A DNA stretch of 64,000 nt from contig JAVHLM010000024.1 of assembly GCA_031082125.1 (NCBI GenBank), forward strand, positions 25,801-89,800, given 5' to 3'. Shown in pieces: positions 36,609 through 46,106 of this stretch (the stretch's first letter is position 1; the number at the start of each line of letters is the position of its first letter). This stretch comes from Candidatus Eremiobacterota bacterium (GTDB taxonomy: Bacteria; Vulcanimicrobiota; CADAWZ01; Ess09-12). A program made the position numbers and the translations under genes. The notes beneath the pieces were generated by a model. It made no database searches. It was not told the DNA's origin and was given only the letters and a program-made list of their open reading frames with translations.

Positions 36609-37475
36609 ATGCGTTATGTAGGTCATGTCATAAGGCCTCCCTCTGAGGCGGACTCACTTATCCTTCAGGCCACCATCGGATGCGCCCACAACAGGTGCAC
36701 CTTCTGCGGGACTTACCGTGACGAGCCTTTCCGCTTGAGGGACCTGGATGAGCTCTTCGAGGACATCGCCATGGCAAGACGCTGCTACGGTGAGGTGCGC
36801 AGGATTTTCCTGGCCGACGGCGATGCCATTGTGATGCCTTCCGAGCGCCTGCTGCGGATACTGGTAAGGCTGAAAGAGACCTTTCCTGAGCTTCAGCGCG
36901 TCGGCATCTATGCCCGCGCCACCGACGTCCTCATGAAAAGCGGGGATGAGCTCACAGAGCTTTATCATCATGGGCTTAAAATACTTTATGTAGGCCTTGA
37001 AAGCGGAGCTGACAGGGTTCTTCGTTTTATAGAGAAGGGCTATACCTCCGAAGAGGCCATTGAAGGGTGCCTCCGCGCCCAGAAGTCCGGCATGAAGCTC
37101 TCGACCATTATTCTTCTGGGCGTGGGAGGGAAGGAATGGTCTTCCGAGCATGCCCGGGAGTCGGCGCGCATGATAAACGAGGTGAAGCCCCGGTATCTCT
37201 CGGTCCTGACCCTCATGGTCCTGAAAGGTACCCCTCTCGCCGCCAGGGTGGAGCAGGGGGAGTTTTCACTCCCCGGCCCGGAGGGGATGCTTGAGGAGAT
37301 GAAGCTTTTCATTGACGGCCTCACTGTTGATCACTGCATTTTCCGGTCAAACCACGCCTCCAACTATGTGGCCCTCTCGGGAACCCTCAGGAAAGACAAG
37401 CAAAGGCTCATGGCCCTCGTGGAGCAGGCCCATCTCATGGGAGCTTACCGGCCCGATTTTTTCAGAGCCCTCTGA
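36609..37475 (+). CDS. Radical SAM protein
   Basis: The product has 288 residues. Cys25, Cys30 and Cys33 form CAHNRCTFC, a C-x4-C-x2-C variant of the cluster motif. GLESGAD near 135-141 and the later barrel strands are as in Elp3/HemN-like enzymes. The substrate is not evident. It begins 3 nt after the preceding secreted protein gene. No auxiliary cluster motif stands out. Confidence 0.85.
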   Translation: MRYVGHVIRPPSEADSLILQATIGCAHNRCTFCGTYRDEPFRLRDLDELFEDIAMARRCYGEVRRIFLADGDAIVMPSERLLRILVRLKETFPELQRVGIYARATDVLMKSGDELTELYHHGLKILYVGLESGADRVLRFIEKGYTSEEAIEGCLRAQKSGMKLSTIILLGVGGKEWSSEHARESARMINEVKPRYLSVLTLMVLKGTPLAARVEQGEFSLPGPEGMLEEMKLFIDGLTVDHCIFRSNHASNYVALSGTLRKDKQRLMALVEQAHLMGAYRPDFFRAL

Positions 37476-37621
37476 GGGATGAGAAGCCGCCCCATGGGCC
37501 GCCGGAAACCCCGGACCCGGGAACCCCGAGATCTCAGTGTTAACAAATTGTAACATTTATAGACAAGCAGAGGAATTTAAGGTAAAATAGAAGTGAGAAT
37601 TGTGAAGGGGAGAGAGCCACT

Positions 37622-38329
37622 ATGAATATCGAAGGACTCCAGTCAATACAGAACAGGATAGGCCAGATCCAGTCAATGGTCCATGGCCGCGTTTCCTCGA
37701 TCAACAGCAAGCTTTCCTCGGTGCCTCTCAATTTCCAGGATGTGCTCAACATGAAGCTCGGTGAGCCGGGCCCCTCGTCAACGTCTCCTGCGGGAACGGT
37801 GGACGGCGTGTCAAATCTCAAGTGCCTGGCCCAGAACAACAGCATCTCCTGCGGCCAGACATCGGTGGCAATGGCAGTCAATTCCCTCACGGGGAAAAAC
37901 CTTGTCGACAGCGACATAGATGCCAAATACGGCTTCGGCCTCCTCCAGGCCCTCAACGGGGAATCGCAGGGGGCAGGCATTACCTGGAGGGATGGAGGAA
38001 CGGTCAGCGCCGGCGCATGGAGCCTCATCGAGCAGAAGGTGAACAATGAAAAGATGCCCGTCATCGTGGCCCTCAACGGCCCCGAGTTCTCGCCCTCGGG
38101 AAGGGGCCACATCGTGACCATCACCAAGGTGGAAGGGGACACCGTGACCTTTGCCGACCCTGCCTCGGGCACGATGAAAACCACCACGAAGGATGCTATG
38201 AACAACGCTCCTTCGCATCCTGACGGCAATTTCATATTCTACGGCTCAAGAGAGGGCATACCCCTGCCGCCGGCAGCCATGAATTTCAACCCATTAAGCA
38301 TGCTGAGCCAGATGAACCAGTACAAGTAG
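37622..38329 (+). CDS. C39-like papain-fold peptidase with flagellar-type N-terminus
   Basis: The product has 235 residues. Gln71 and Cys77 (QNNSISCGQ) have the papain oxyanion-to-nucleophile spacing, His163 lies in GRGHIVTI and Asp179 in FADP, so a full catalytic set is present. There is no signal peptide. The first 20 residues (IEGLQSIQNRIGQIQSMV) resemble the N-terminus of flagellar-associated wall hydrolases, hinting at export by a flagellar or type III-like route; this is inference. GAAGGGGAGAG precedes the ATG. A good terminator follows. Confidence 0.78.
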   Translation: MNIEGLQSIQNRIGQIQSMVHGRVSSINSKLSSVPLNFQDVLNMKLGEPGPSSTSPAGTVDGVSNLKCLAQNNSISCGQTSVAMAVNSLTGKNLVDSDIDAKYGFGLLQALNGESQGAGITWRDGGTVSAGAWSLIEQKVNNEKMPVIVALNGPEFSPSGRGHIVTITKVEGDTVTFADPASGTMKTTTKDAMNNAPSHPDGNFIFYGSREGIPLPPAAMNFNPLSMLSQMNQYK

Positions 38330-38354
38330 CTCTGGCGGCACAAAAGGAACACCG

Positions 38355-38376
38355 GGAGGGATACCCCTCCTTTTTT
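38355..38376 (+). terminator. Intrinsic terminator
   Basis: GGAGGG and CCCTCC pair around a 4-nt loop and are followed by six T, 25 nt after the C39-like gene. Confidence 0.85.
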
Positions 38377-38499
38377 GTTTCTGTCGGGCCCTGGGCCCGA
38401 AAACTCTCCCCGGAGCCGCAAAGAAGGTAAGGTCCGGTAAGTGAAGAATCTCCATGGAAAAGGCCACCGGGCCCTCCACAGGAGGAAGCTTCTTCCGCC

Positions 38500-40836
38500 A
38501 TGACCGACGAAGAACAGAGAGCCCTCAATTTCTTCTCTTACCTTGAGAAATACCCTGAGCTGGTGAGACGCTATATAAGGCAGATCATGCAGGATACCCT
38601 TTACCGTGATGATATTCTCAACGAGTTTACCTTTAAGAAGCTCATAGGGAAAAGGGCCATCGAGATTCAGAGCGCCGCGGGGGGAAACCCCTATGAACCG
38701 GCCGAGATCTGGAGGGAGCGCTGCCGTGAAGCGAAAAAGCAGCTTATAGACTTTTTCTTCTCCTCCAATTACTCTCTGGATTACCTCAAGCAGCTCATTG
38801 TGGATCACTCGGGCGAGATTGAATCGGAGCTGAGTATCTCTTTCCCCCTGGACTTTGAGTTTGCCATGGACGTGGAAAAGGTCTCGACGCGGGTACTGAT
38901 AAAGAAAATGGATTACTATGCCTCGCTCCGGCCTGAGGATCAGGAAAAGGTCCAGCATGAGATGAGGGAGCTCAAGGTGGTCCTCATAAGACGCCTTGTG
39001 ACCGACAATCCCGAGCAGGTGAGGATTGCAGAGCGCTTCTTCACCATGGAGCACCTCAGGGAGATACACAGGAGAATGATCGGCACGGGGAAGGTGGGCG
39101 GCAAGAGCACGGGGATGCTCATGGCCTACTATATCGTGAGAATGGCCGAAGAGGAGGACCCTTACAACTTCAGCGAGTTTATCAAGATACCTGACTCCTA
39201 CTATCTCGGCGACGAGGTCTGCATCAACTACCTTGATTTTAACGGCCTCCTGGACTTCAGGAACCAGAAGTTCAAGCCCAATGAGGTGATGGAGCGGGAG
39301 TACGAGGAGATAGAAAAAAAGATCCTCGGGGGGCGCTTTCCCGAATCAATCTGGATCCGCTTCAGGACTCTCATGGAGAAGATGGGAAAAAAGCCCATGA
39401 TAGTGAGGTCTTCAAGCCTTCTGGAAGACAACATCGGAGTGAGCTTCGCCGGGAAGTATGACTCTTATTTTCTTCCCAACCAGGGCACTCCCAAGGAGAA
39501 TCTCAAGAGTTTTGCCATGGCCATAAAGAAGATATATGGCGGTGTCTTCTCGCCCGACGCCATCATTTACCGCAAGCGGAGCAAGATGCAGTATGAATAT
39601 GAGTCCATGGCCATCCTGATCCAGGAGGTCGTGGGCCGCCCGAGGGGGCGGTATTTTTTCCCCGACGTGGCCGGCGTCATATTCAGCGAGAATCCCTATC
39701 TCTGGTCCCGGAGGATCAGGAAGGAGGACGGCATGATGCGCATCGTCCATGGCCTTGGCACAAGGGCCGTGGATCGTGTAGGCGAGGATTACCCGCGCAT
39801 GGTGAGCCTCTCGGTGCCGGAGCTCCGCCCTGAAGCGCAGGCCGACATATTCAAGTATTCGCAGAAATTCATCGATCTCATCGACCTGGAAAAAAACGAG
39901 TTTATCTCGGAGCCCCTTGAGAAGGTGATCGGCGAGAACCCCCTTGCCGCAAGCTCTTATGTGTACTCCGTGAAGACCGAGGACATGATAAGGCCCGTGA
40001 TGACTGTCCTTGATTTTGAAAACCACAGGCCTGTCATCACCTTTGACAGGCTCCTCTCCTCATCAAGATTCCCCCATACAGTCGCCCAGGCCGTAGATAA
40101 GATCAAGCGCTTCTATGGCCTGGAGCTCGATATAGAGTTTGCCGGGAATGTTGACTCAAACGGTGATTTCAAGATCTACCTTCTCCAATGCCGGCCCCAG
40201 AGCACGAGGGAGGAGTTCCAGCACGTGGAAGTCCCCGAAGTGCCTCTTGAAGATATTCTCTTCACCTGCGCGAGCGAGGTTTCAAACGTGAAGATAGAAA
40301 GGATTGACTTCATAGTCTATGTGGATCCAGAGGCTTACGACAAGGTTGCCCGCGTCTCCGACCGCTACGAGATCGCCCGCCTTGTCGGGCGTATCAACAG
40401 GCTCATGGAATGCCGTACCGCAATCCTTCTGGGACCCGGCCGCTGGGGGAGCAACAATATCAAACTGGGAGTGCCGGTGAAGTATAACGAGATCAACAAT
40501 TTCAGGCTCCTGGGAGAGATCGCCCGCAGCAAGAGCGGGATCATCCCCGAGGTGAGCTTCGGGACCCATTTTTTCCAGGACCTTGTGGAGAGCGGTATCC
40601 ACTGCATCCCCCTCTATCCCGACGACTCCCGCGTCATCTTCAACTATGCCTTTTTCCAGAACACTCCCAACAGGTTTCTCGCCCTTGTTGACCCTGAGCA
40701 GTACAGGCGTTTTGAAAAAATCATCAAGGTCTTTGAGTTTGAAGGGCCAAGGAGAGGGGAGATCCGGCTTGACGGCTCTACAGAATCAGGGAAGTGCTAT
40801 CTTGCAGCCTGTCCTGATGAGGAAAAAGGGCGTTAA
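38500..40836 (+). CDS. PEP synthase/PPDK ATP-binding-domain protein
   Basis: The product has 778 residues. The centre is the ATP-grasp nucleotide domain of pyruvate phosphate dikinase or PEP synthase: GGKSTGM at 200-206, RSSSLLEDN at 303-311, VSFAGKYDS after it, and a closing IYLLQCRPQ near 560. The phosphohistidine and PEP-binding domains of true PEP synthase are missing. Instead there are about 190 unique helical residues before and about 200 after, with LLGPGRWGS. It is therefore probably a phosphotransferase for another target. An AGGAGG-like site precedes the ATG. Confidence 0.8.
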   Translation: MTDEEQRALNFFSYLEKYPELVRRYIRQIMQDTLYRDDILNEFTFKKLIGKRAIEIQSAAGGNPYEPAEIWRERCREAKKQLIDFFFSSNYSLDYLKQLIVDHSGEIESELSISFPLDFEFAMDVEKVSTRVLIKKMDYYASLRPEDQEKVQHEMRELKVVLIRRLVTDNPEQVRIAERFFTMEHLREIHRRMIGTGKVGGKSTGMLMAYYIVRMAEEEDPYNFSEFIKIPDSYYLGDEVCINYLDFNGLLDFRNQKFKPNEVMEREYEEIEKKILGGRFPESIWIRFRTLMEKMGKKPMIVRSSSLLEDNIGVSFAGKYDSYFLPNQGTPKENLKSFAMAIKKIYGGVFSPDAIIYRKRSKMQYEYESMAILIQEVVGRPRGRYFFPDVAGVIFSENPYLWSRRIRKEDGMMRIVHGLGTRAVDRVGEDYPRMVSLSVPELRPEAQADIFKYSQKFIDLIDLEKNEFISEPLEKVIGENPLAASSYVYSVKTEDMIRPVMTVLDFENHRPVITFDRLLSSSRFPHTVAQAVDKIKRFYGLELDIEFAGNVDSNGDFKIYLLQCRPQSTREEFQHVEVPEVPLEDILFTCASEVSNVKIERIDFIVYVDPEAYDKVARVSDRYEIARLVGRINRLMECRTAILLGPGRWGSNNIKLGVPVKYNEINNFRLLGEIARSKSGIIPEVSFGTHFFQDLVESGIHCIPLYPDDSRVIFNYAFFQNTPNRFLALVDPEQYRRFEKIIKVFEFEGPRRGEIRLDGSTESGKCYLAACPDEEKGR

Positions 40837-40939
40837 GAAAAAAAATCCCAAAAATTCCCAGAATATGAAGGAATCCTTTACCCCATAAAGAACAACATGA
40901 CTTTACATAAACACTACAATGCATCGTGGAGGTGTAAGA

Positions 40940-42217
40940 ATGGCAGTAGAGACGAAATGTGAAGAAACTCTCAACCCGTTCAAGATTGCCCAGGCACAGC
41001 TTGACGAAGCTGCCCAGCTTCTTGGACTTGATGATGCTACGCGCGAGTTCCTCCGCTGGCCTCAGAGAGAGTTTGTCGTCACCATCCCTGTCAGGATGGA
41101 TGACGGCAAGACAAGGATTTTCAGGGCTTACAGGGTGCAGTACAACAGCTCCCGCGGCCCGACGAAGGGCGGCCTCAGGTGGCATCCCGACGAGACTATC
41201 GACACGGTGAGAGCCCTTGCAGCATGGATGACATGGAAGACCGCCGTGGTGGATATCCCGCTTGGCGGCGGCAAGGGAGGCGTGACAGTGAACCCCAAGG
41301 AGCTCTCCGAGACAGAGAAGGAGCGCCTTGCCAGGGCTTACATCGATGCTGTCGGCCGCATTCTCGGCGTCACCAAGGATGTACCGGCTCCCGACGTGTA
41401 CACCACCCCCCAGATCATGGCATGGATGATGGACGAATATGAAAAGCTCATCGGTGAGGCCCATCCCATGGTGATTACCGGCAAGCCCATACCTCTTGGT
41501 GGATCGCAGGGCCGCGGTGATGCAACGGCACGCGGCGGCATCTTTTGCGTCAGAGAGGCCGCCAAGGTCCTCGGGATTGAGCTGAAAGGCGCTCCCATGG
41601 CCATCCAGGGCTTTGGAAATGCCGGCCAGTTTGCCGCCATCCTGGGCCATGAAATCCTCGGCCTCAAGCTCGTTGCCGCGAGCGATTCAAAGGGCGGCGT
41701 GTACTGTAAGGATGGAATTGATCCTAAGGCCCTTGTCAAGCATAAAAATGACACAGGTTCAGTCGTAGGATTCCCCGGCACCGAGCCAATCTCAAATGAG
41801 GCGCTCCTTGAGCTGGAAGTGACAGTTCTTTTCCCGAGCGCTCTCGAGAACGTGATCACATCGGCCAATGCCGCCAAGATCAAGACAAAGATCTCATGCG
41901 AGCTTGCCAACGGCCCCACTACCCCGGAAGCCGACAAGATTCTGCATGAAAACAAGATCTTCGTCATTCCCGATTTCCTTGCCAACGCAGGCGGCGTGAC
42001 GGTGTCATACTTCGAGCAGGTGCAGAACACTTACAACTTCTACTGGACCCTTGAAGAGGTCCACAAGAGGCTCGATGAGAAGATGACCAAGGCTTTCCAC
42101 GACGTGTATGAGATGCGGAAGAAATACCAGAGCAAGAATATCCATATGCGCCAGGCGGCCTATCTGGTGTCAGTCTCCCGCGTGGCCGAATGCTGCAAGC
42201 TGAGAGGCTGGGTGTAG
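40940..42217 (+). CDS. gdhA: Glutamate dehydrogenase (Glu/Leu/Phe/Val family)
   Basis: The product has 425 residues and interconverts glutamate and 2-oxoglutarate plus ammonia. [11 protein letters not shown] with Lys76, catalytic Lys112 in GGGKGGV, and the Rossmann [10 protein letters not shown] motif are all present. The ATG at 40940 has GGAGGTG 8 nt before it; an ATG seven codons earlier lies before that site and is rejected. Coenzyme preference cannot be read with confidence. A strong terminator follows. Confidence 0.92.
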   Translation: MAVETKCEETLNPFKIAQAQLDEAAQLLGLDDATREFLRWPQREFVVTIPVRMDDGKTRIFRAYRVQYNSSRGPTKGGLRWHPDETIDTVRALAAWMTWKTAVVDIPLGGGKGGVTVNPKELSETEKERLARAYIDAVGRILGVTKDVPAPDVYTTPQIMAWMMDEYEKLIGEAHPMVITGKPIPLGGSQGRGDATARGGIFCVREAAKVLGIELKGAPMAIQGFGNAGQFAAILGHEILGLKLVAASDSKGGVYCKDGIDPKALVKHKNDTGSVVGFPGTEPISNEALLELEVTVLFPSALENVITSANAAKIKTKISCELANGPTTPEADKILHENKIFVIPDFLANAGGVTVSYFEQVQNTYNFYWTLEEVHKRLDEKMTKAFHDVYEMRKKYQSKNIHMRQAAYLVSVSRVAECCKLRGWV

Positions 42218-42240
42218 AAGGAGCTTTACAGGGAAATGCG

Positions 42241-42270
42241 AGGGAGAAGCCTCAGGGCTTCTCCCTTTTT
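42241..42270 (+). terminator. Intrinsic terminator after gdhA
   Basis: An 11-bp perfect stem (AGGGAGAAGCC/GGCTTCTCCCT) with a 4-nt loop and a T run. Confidence 0.93.
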
Positions 42271-42295
42271 GATTATATCTTTTCAGCCCTTTTCC

Positions 42296-43468
42296 CTAAT
42301 AGGTGACTCCCATTTTCACGGCCTTGTCCTTGATGACACCGGTCATGAGGGAGTCCAGGTTGTTTCTCGCCGCCCCGTGGCTCACTTTGGATTCTGTCTC
42401 GGAGAGTGCGGCAGCGCCTCCCGGCGCGTCGGCACCGGTGACTTCCCGGGCCTTTTCACTCTTTGCCATCTCGGAGGCCCCTCTCTTCCAGGAGCCGTCG
42501 GAGACGGACTTCTCATCGACGGCATAGCTTCTCCCGCCGGCGTTGAGCATGTAGTGGGTCTCGCCGGTAGGTGCCTGGTAGGTCACCTGGTAGGTGAGGA
42601 AGTCGAACGTCCCTCCCGTCGTTGAGGCTATCTGGCGGAACACCTGCTGGCCCGAGCCCTCTATGCCGCTGCAGCCTACGGTAAATATGCTTATCCCGTG
42701 CCTTGCGGCATCCTTTGCAACTCCTGCATAGACAGGCCCGTTGGCATAGTCCATGTGCGGCCCCGCGTCGCCGATGAGAAATATGAGCTTCTGTGTTGAC
42801 TGGTCGTTATCCCAGCCCATCTCGTTTACTGCCACGTCAAGCGCCTCGTTGACGCTCTCGGGGGTGTCGCCGCCGCCGGCGGCAGAGGCGCTGCTGACCA
42901 GCTTTGAAAAAGCGCCGATGTCTCTGGTGAAGGGGAAGCTTCTTACCACGTACTCGTCACCTCTGTCACGGTAGAGCACAAGCCCGTAGCGCACGTCGGG
43001 GCGGGGCCTGCCGCTTCCTATCTCCGAGGCCATGGCCTGGATCTTCTCTTTGACAGTCTGGATCTCGTCACCCATGCTCCCCGTGGTGTCCAGGGCAAAT
43101 ACCACGTCTATCCGCGGCTTTGCCACGGGGCTGAAAGATACCTCCACGGGAGTCGTGACTCTTGTGACCCGTAAATGGGACATGATGAATACCCCCATGA
43201 AGAGGAGGCTGAGAAGGAGCACGCCGGCAGGGATATGGCGCCTTGTGCCTGCCCCCAGGCAGGAGGTGATAATAGACAGGGTCTCAGAAAAGACGTTCTT
43301 TCCGTGGAGGGCTTTCCCTGTCGTGGGACAGAAGCGCGCCCCGGCGCTGTGGGGAAGATCGCAGAGGGGGCAGAGTTCCTCAAGCTTCGCGCCGCAGGCG
43401 TCACAGTAAGTAAGGACGCCGTCGCAGCTATTCCCGCAGGCTTTGCATGTCACTTTCTTATCATCCAT
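42296..43468 (-). CDS. Zinc-ribbon membrane protein with VWA domain
   Basis: The product has 390 residues. Three CxxC-type pairs in the first 50 residues (CKACG, CDACG, CPLCD) form double zinc ribbons. One membrane helix (about 82-97) follows. The outer part is a von Willebrand A domain with an intact MIDAS motif, DTTGSM, and GGGDTPESV. VWA domains bind ligands through a metal ion. The C-terminus is disordered and charged. The zinc ribbon resembles that of the kinase at 32784, which suggests a lineage-specific way of attaching small ribbons. No partner genes are adjacent. Confidence 0.85.
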   Translation of the reverse strand: MDDKKVTCKACGNSCDGVLTYCDACGAKLEELCPLCDLPHSAGARFCPTTGKALHGKNVFSETLSIITSCLGAGTRRHIPAGVLLLSLLFMGVFIMSHLRVTRVTTPVEVSFSPVAKPRIDVVFALDTTGSMGDEIQTVKEKIQAMASEIGSGRPRPDVRYGLVLYRDRGDEYVVRSFPFTRDIGAFSKLVSSASAAGGGDTPESVNEALDVAVNEMGWDNDQSTQKLIFLIGDAGPHMDYANGPVYAGVAKDAARHGISIFTVGCSGIEGSGQQVFRQIASTTGGTFDFLTYQVTYQAPTGETHYMLNAGGRSYAVDEKSVSDGSWKRGASEMAKSEKAREVTGADAPGGAAALSETESKVSHGAARNNLDSLMTGVIKDKAVKMGVTY

Positions 43469-43539
43469 GGTCTCACACCTTTCAGGAGGTTTTTACTACG
43501 GAGTATCTGTAGCATTTTTTCCTGATTTATTTCACGAGC

Positions 43540-43578
43540 ACGGGGACAGCATCTTTCGCAGAAAGAGCCTGTCCCCGT
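43540..43578. repeat. REP-like palindrome
   Basis: ACGGGGACAG and CTGTCCCCGT form a perfect 10-bp stem, and inside it CTTTC/GAAAG forms a second stem around GCA. The GGGGACAG...CTGTCCCC design is that of REP palindromes spread by RAYT (TnpA-REP) transposases. No transposase is in this window. Confidence 0.55.
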
Positions 43579-43651
43579 CACTTCAGGATATAAGAGGATT
43601 TTCAGCGGTCTTGGTGAAACGAGAGGGAAACCGTCAAGGAGGATGAGTGGT

Positions 43652-44764
43652 ATGGATGCCCTTATGACGAGGCTCGGCGAACTTTACGAGAAACTGGACG
43701 CTGCCTTACCGGCCATTGAGGGGAACCCCTGCAGGGGATGCCTGGGGTGCTGCTCCCTTTCCCATGTCGTGATGCACCGCATCAGCCTTATGGAGCTTAC
43801 GTACATGGGGCGGAAAATTGACAGCGCCAGGCTTGAGCAGTTTAAGGCCTATATTCTCAGAAAAAAGGATGAAAAGGGCGATCCCCTCTTCACGGTCTGC
43901 CCTCTTTATGACGGGGAGAAGGGCCGGTGCTCGGAATACCTTGTGAGGCCCACGTCCTGCAGGCTTTTTGGCCATTATTTTCTCGAGGGGACAAGCGTGC
44001 CTGATGAGTGCATTTTCAAGGACAGGGGCACATGGTTTCGGGCTGGCCGCTATTTTACCCTCATTCCCTTCGCGAAAGAGTTCAGAGCCCTAAACAGGGG
44101 TTTCCGGTCTGTCATGCCTTATACGCAGAAAACGATCACCGAGCAGATGGAGTATGCTGACGGCTTTGTTCCCGAGTCACCTCTCACCGATGAGGAGTTC
44201 CCCGATCCCGTTGACATGGCCCTCCACCTGCAGCTCCTGGGCCGGCGCGACGAGGCCTACCGGCTTTTTGCCGATCACGAGGGCGAGGTGGCTTATTATT
44301 ATTTCTATTATGCCAATCTCTGCGATGAAATGGAAAGATATGAAGAAGCGGTGAAGCTTTTCAGGAAAGCGGTCCTCATCAGGGATGATGATTCCCTTTT
44401 TCATTTCAGGCTGGCCCTTGATCTGGTGATCCTCGGGAAAAAGGAAGAAGCCCTGGAAGAGTTCGGAAAAGTGGTGACTCTGAACGGGGAGAATGCCATG
44501 GCTTACGGCTACCTCGGTTACCTCCACCTGGAGCGCCATGAGGTCAAGGAAGCGGTGCCGTTCCTCGAAAAAGCCCTGTCGCTTGATCCTTCCCAGAACT
44601 TTTTCCGCTTCAGGCTCGGCCTTGCTTACCTTGGGCTTGGAAAGGGGAGGGAGGCCGAGGAGGAGCTTCTGAAGGTACAGCATTTTGAGCCTGTAAAGGA
44701 TGATGTCAAGTATCTGCTTGAAGAGATAGGCCGGATAAAGAATGAAAGCAGTCAGGAATCCTGA
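43652..44764 (+). CDS. YkgJ-type Cys-cluster protein fused to TPR repeats
   Basis: The product has 370 residues. Cys27, Cys30, Cys33 and Cys34 make the CxxCxxCC signature of the YkgJ family, followed by CPLYD...CSEY and RPTSCR, a likely iron-sulfur or zinc site. From about 190 to the end there are four or five TPR repeats. The chosen ATG is 9 nt after AAGGAGG; an ATG abutting that site is too close. Its tail overlaps the convergent DUF2993 gene by 13 nt. The function is unknown. Confidence 0.82.
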   Translation: MDALMTRLGELYEKLDAALPAIEGNPCRGCLGCCSLSHVVMHRISLMELTYMGRKIDSARLEQFKAYILRKKDEKGDPLFTVCPLYDGEKGRCSEYLVRPTSCRLFGHYFLEGTSVPDECIFKDRGTWFRAGRYFTLIPFAKEFRALNRGFRSVMPYTQKTITEQMEYADGFVPESPLTDEEFPDPVDMALHLQLLGRRDEAYRLFADHEGEVAYYYFYYANLCDEMERYEEAVKLFRKAVLIRDDDSLFHFRLALDLVILGKKEEALEEFGKVVTLNGENAMAYGYLGYLHLERHEVKEAVPFLEKALSLDPSQNFFRFRLGLAYLGLGKGREAEEELLKVQHFEPVKDDVKYLLEEIGRIKNESSQES

Positions 44765-45510
44765 GCGTCAATGGTGAAAAGGATTTCCAACTCTCCGTCC
44801 CTCACCTCCACCCCCGTGATGAGCGTTTTCCAGCGGGTCCTCGCCTCCATGGGCAGGTCTTTCAGCAGATACCCGGTGAGATCCCGTGAAGAGAAATCAA
44901 AAACGGGGTTGATGAGGGCAAGCAGCATGTCCACGGTCTTTTTCTCGCCCGGCGTTTTCTCGGGGAGCGTAATATAAAGCTCTGTACCGTTCCTCACGGC
45001 AAGGCCTCCTCTGAGGGAGAGATTCAGAGACCTTGCAAAGGGCGTGGAGATATCAAGGACAATGACCCCGGGATGAAGTGCCGATCTGAGGGTGAAGTGC
45101 TTTGAAACCTTGGCGGCAATGAAGTCCTGGAGATCCTCCCCGGAGACGCTCAGGGAGCCCCTGAGGGAGAGGGTCCTTATGGCGCCCAGCTTTTTTGCAG
45201 GGAAGGCGAGGGGATCGAAGGAGATGTCCCGTGCCTCTACCTCAAGTTTTTTGAGAGGAAGGGCGAAATCCTTAACTCCCTCGGCGGAAAGGCTTATATT
45301 GTCAATGCTGCCGAGCCACATCTTGAAGCGAGGCTTCGCGGTGACCTCCACATGAAGGCGGGAGCACTCATTGAACCTCTCTGCGATGCGCGACGAGAGA
45401 TAGCGCTCACCGTCAAAGAGAAGGACAAAGAGGATGACAAGCGCGAAAAAAGCGCCGCCCACTGCAAGCAGTGAGAGCAGCGCCCTTTTTACTTTATGAT
45501 GAGGCACCAT
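44752..45510 (-). CDS. DUF2993 (LmeA-like) membrane-anchored protein
   Basis: The product has 252 residues. One N-terminal helix (about 8-32) anchors a beta-rich domain with repeated patterns (VEVTAKPRFKMWLGSI, LEVEARDISFDP) typical of DUF2993. In mycobacteria LmeA affects lipomannan elongation; here the role is probably lipid- or envelope-related, by homology only. The gene lies directly downstream of the S26-like gene, 12 nt away. Confidence 0.75.
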   Translation of the reverse strand: MVPHHKVKRALLSLLAVGGAFFALVILFVLLFDGERYLSSRIAERFNECSRLHVEVTAKPRFKMWLGSIDNISLSAEGVKDFALPLKKLEVEARDISFDPLAFPAKKLGAIRTLSLRGSLSVSGEDLQDFIAAKVSKHFTLRSALHPGVIVLDISTPFARSLNLSLRGGLAVRNGTELYITLPEKTPGEKKTVDMLLALINPVFDFSSRDLTGYLLKDLPMEARTRWKTLITGVEVRDGELEILFTIDAQDS

Positions 45511-45522
45511 TGTTACCTGGCG

Positions 45523-45975
45523 TTATTTCCCGAAGATAGCCATCAGATCGCCTACGATTCCCACGGGCATGGCAATGGTCTGCCCATCCCTTTCCAGGGA
45601 GACTATTCTGCCCATGAGCCTGTTCTGTACCACTTCTTTTTTCTCGCTCACAGGGGGCGCCATCGTGACCCTCACCGAGAGGCCCGCCGCCGATACGTTC
45701 ACCCTGTCGATTTTCCCGAGCACCGGTGCCCCGTCAATTTCAAAGACCACGAAGTCACCTGCCTTGTACTGCTCGATTCTCTGTTTCCTGATAAGCATCC
45801 TGTCGCCTGCAGTGATTCGGGGAGGAAATCCTGAAGGGGGAGCGTTCATGAAAGCTTCCCCTTTATTCTGGAGAGCTCCGCGGATAGTCCCTATCTGGTA
45901 AGCTTTCTGCACGGTCTCACGGTCGGTTTCCTCTATAGTGCCCACCTGGCGGGTCTTAAGTGAATCTGCTGCCAT
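45523..45975 (-). CDS. Small protein with peptidase S24/S26-like beta fold
   Basis: The product has 150 residues. RITAGDRMLIRK followed by AGDFVVFEIDGAPVLGKIDRV follows the pattern of the signal-peptidase/LexA beta core. PSG lies where the nucleophile Ser would be, but the spacing is one residue off and no general-base Lys is obvious. There is no membrane helix. It may be an inactive relative or a different beta-barrel protein. AGGGAGG precedes the ATG, with an extended -10 about 70 nt upstream. Confidence 0.5.
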   Translation of the reverse strand: MAADSLKTRQVGTIEETDRETVQKAYQIGTIRGALQNKGEAFMNAPPSGFPPRITAGDRMLIRKQRIEQYKAGDFVVFEIDGAPVLGKIDRVNVSAAGLSVRVTMAPPVSEKKEVVQNRLMGRIVSLERDGQTIAMPVGIVGDLMAIFGK

Positions 45976-46041
45976 GGATGCGGCCTCCCTTTCTTCATCG
46001 TGACTCTGATCGCTGGGGAATATGTTGTCTCTATCTTCTTA

Positions 46042-46050
46042 ATTATAACA
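46042..46050 (-). promoter_or_regulatory. Extended -10 promoter upstream of the S26-like gene
   Basis: The minus strand reads TGTTATAAT (TATAAT at 46042-46047), about 65 nt before the ATG at 45975. It has no good -35. Confidence 0.5.
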
Positions 46051-46106
46051 GATTGATCATGAAAAAGGGAATACTCTGAAAGGGGGAATATTTCTCCTTT
46101 GAGGTA

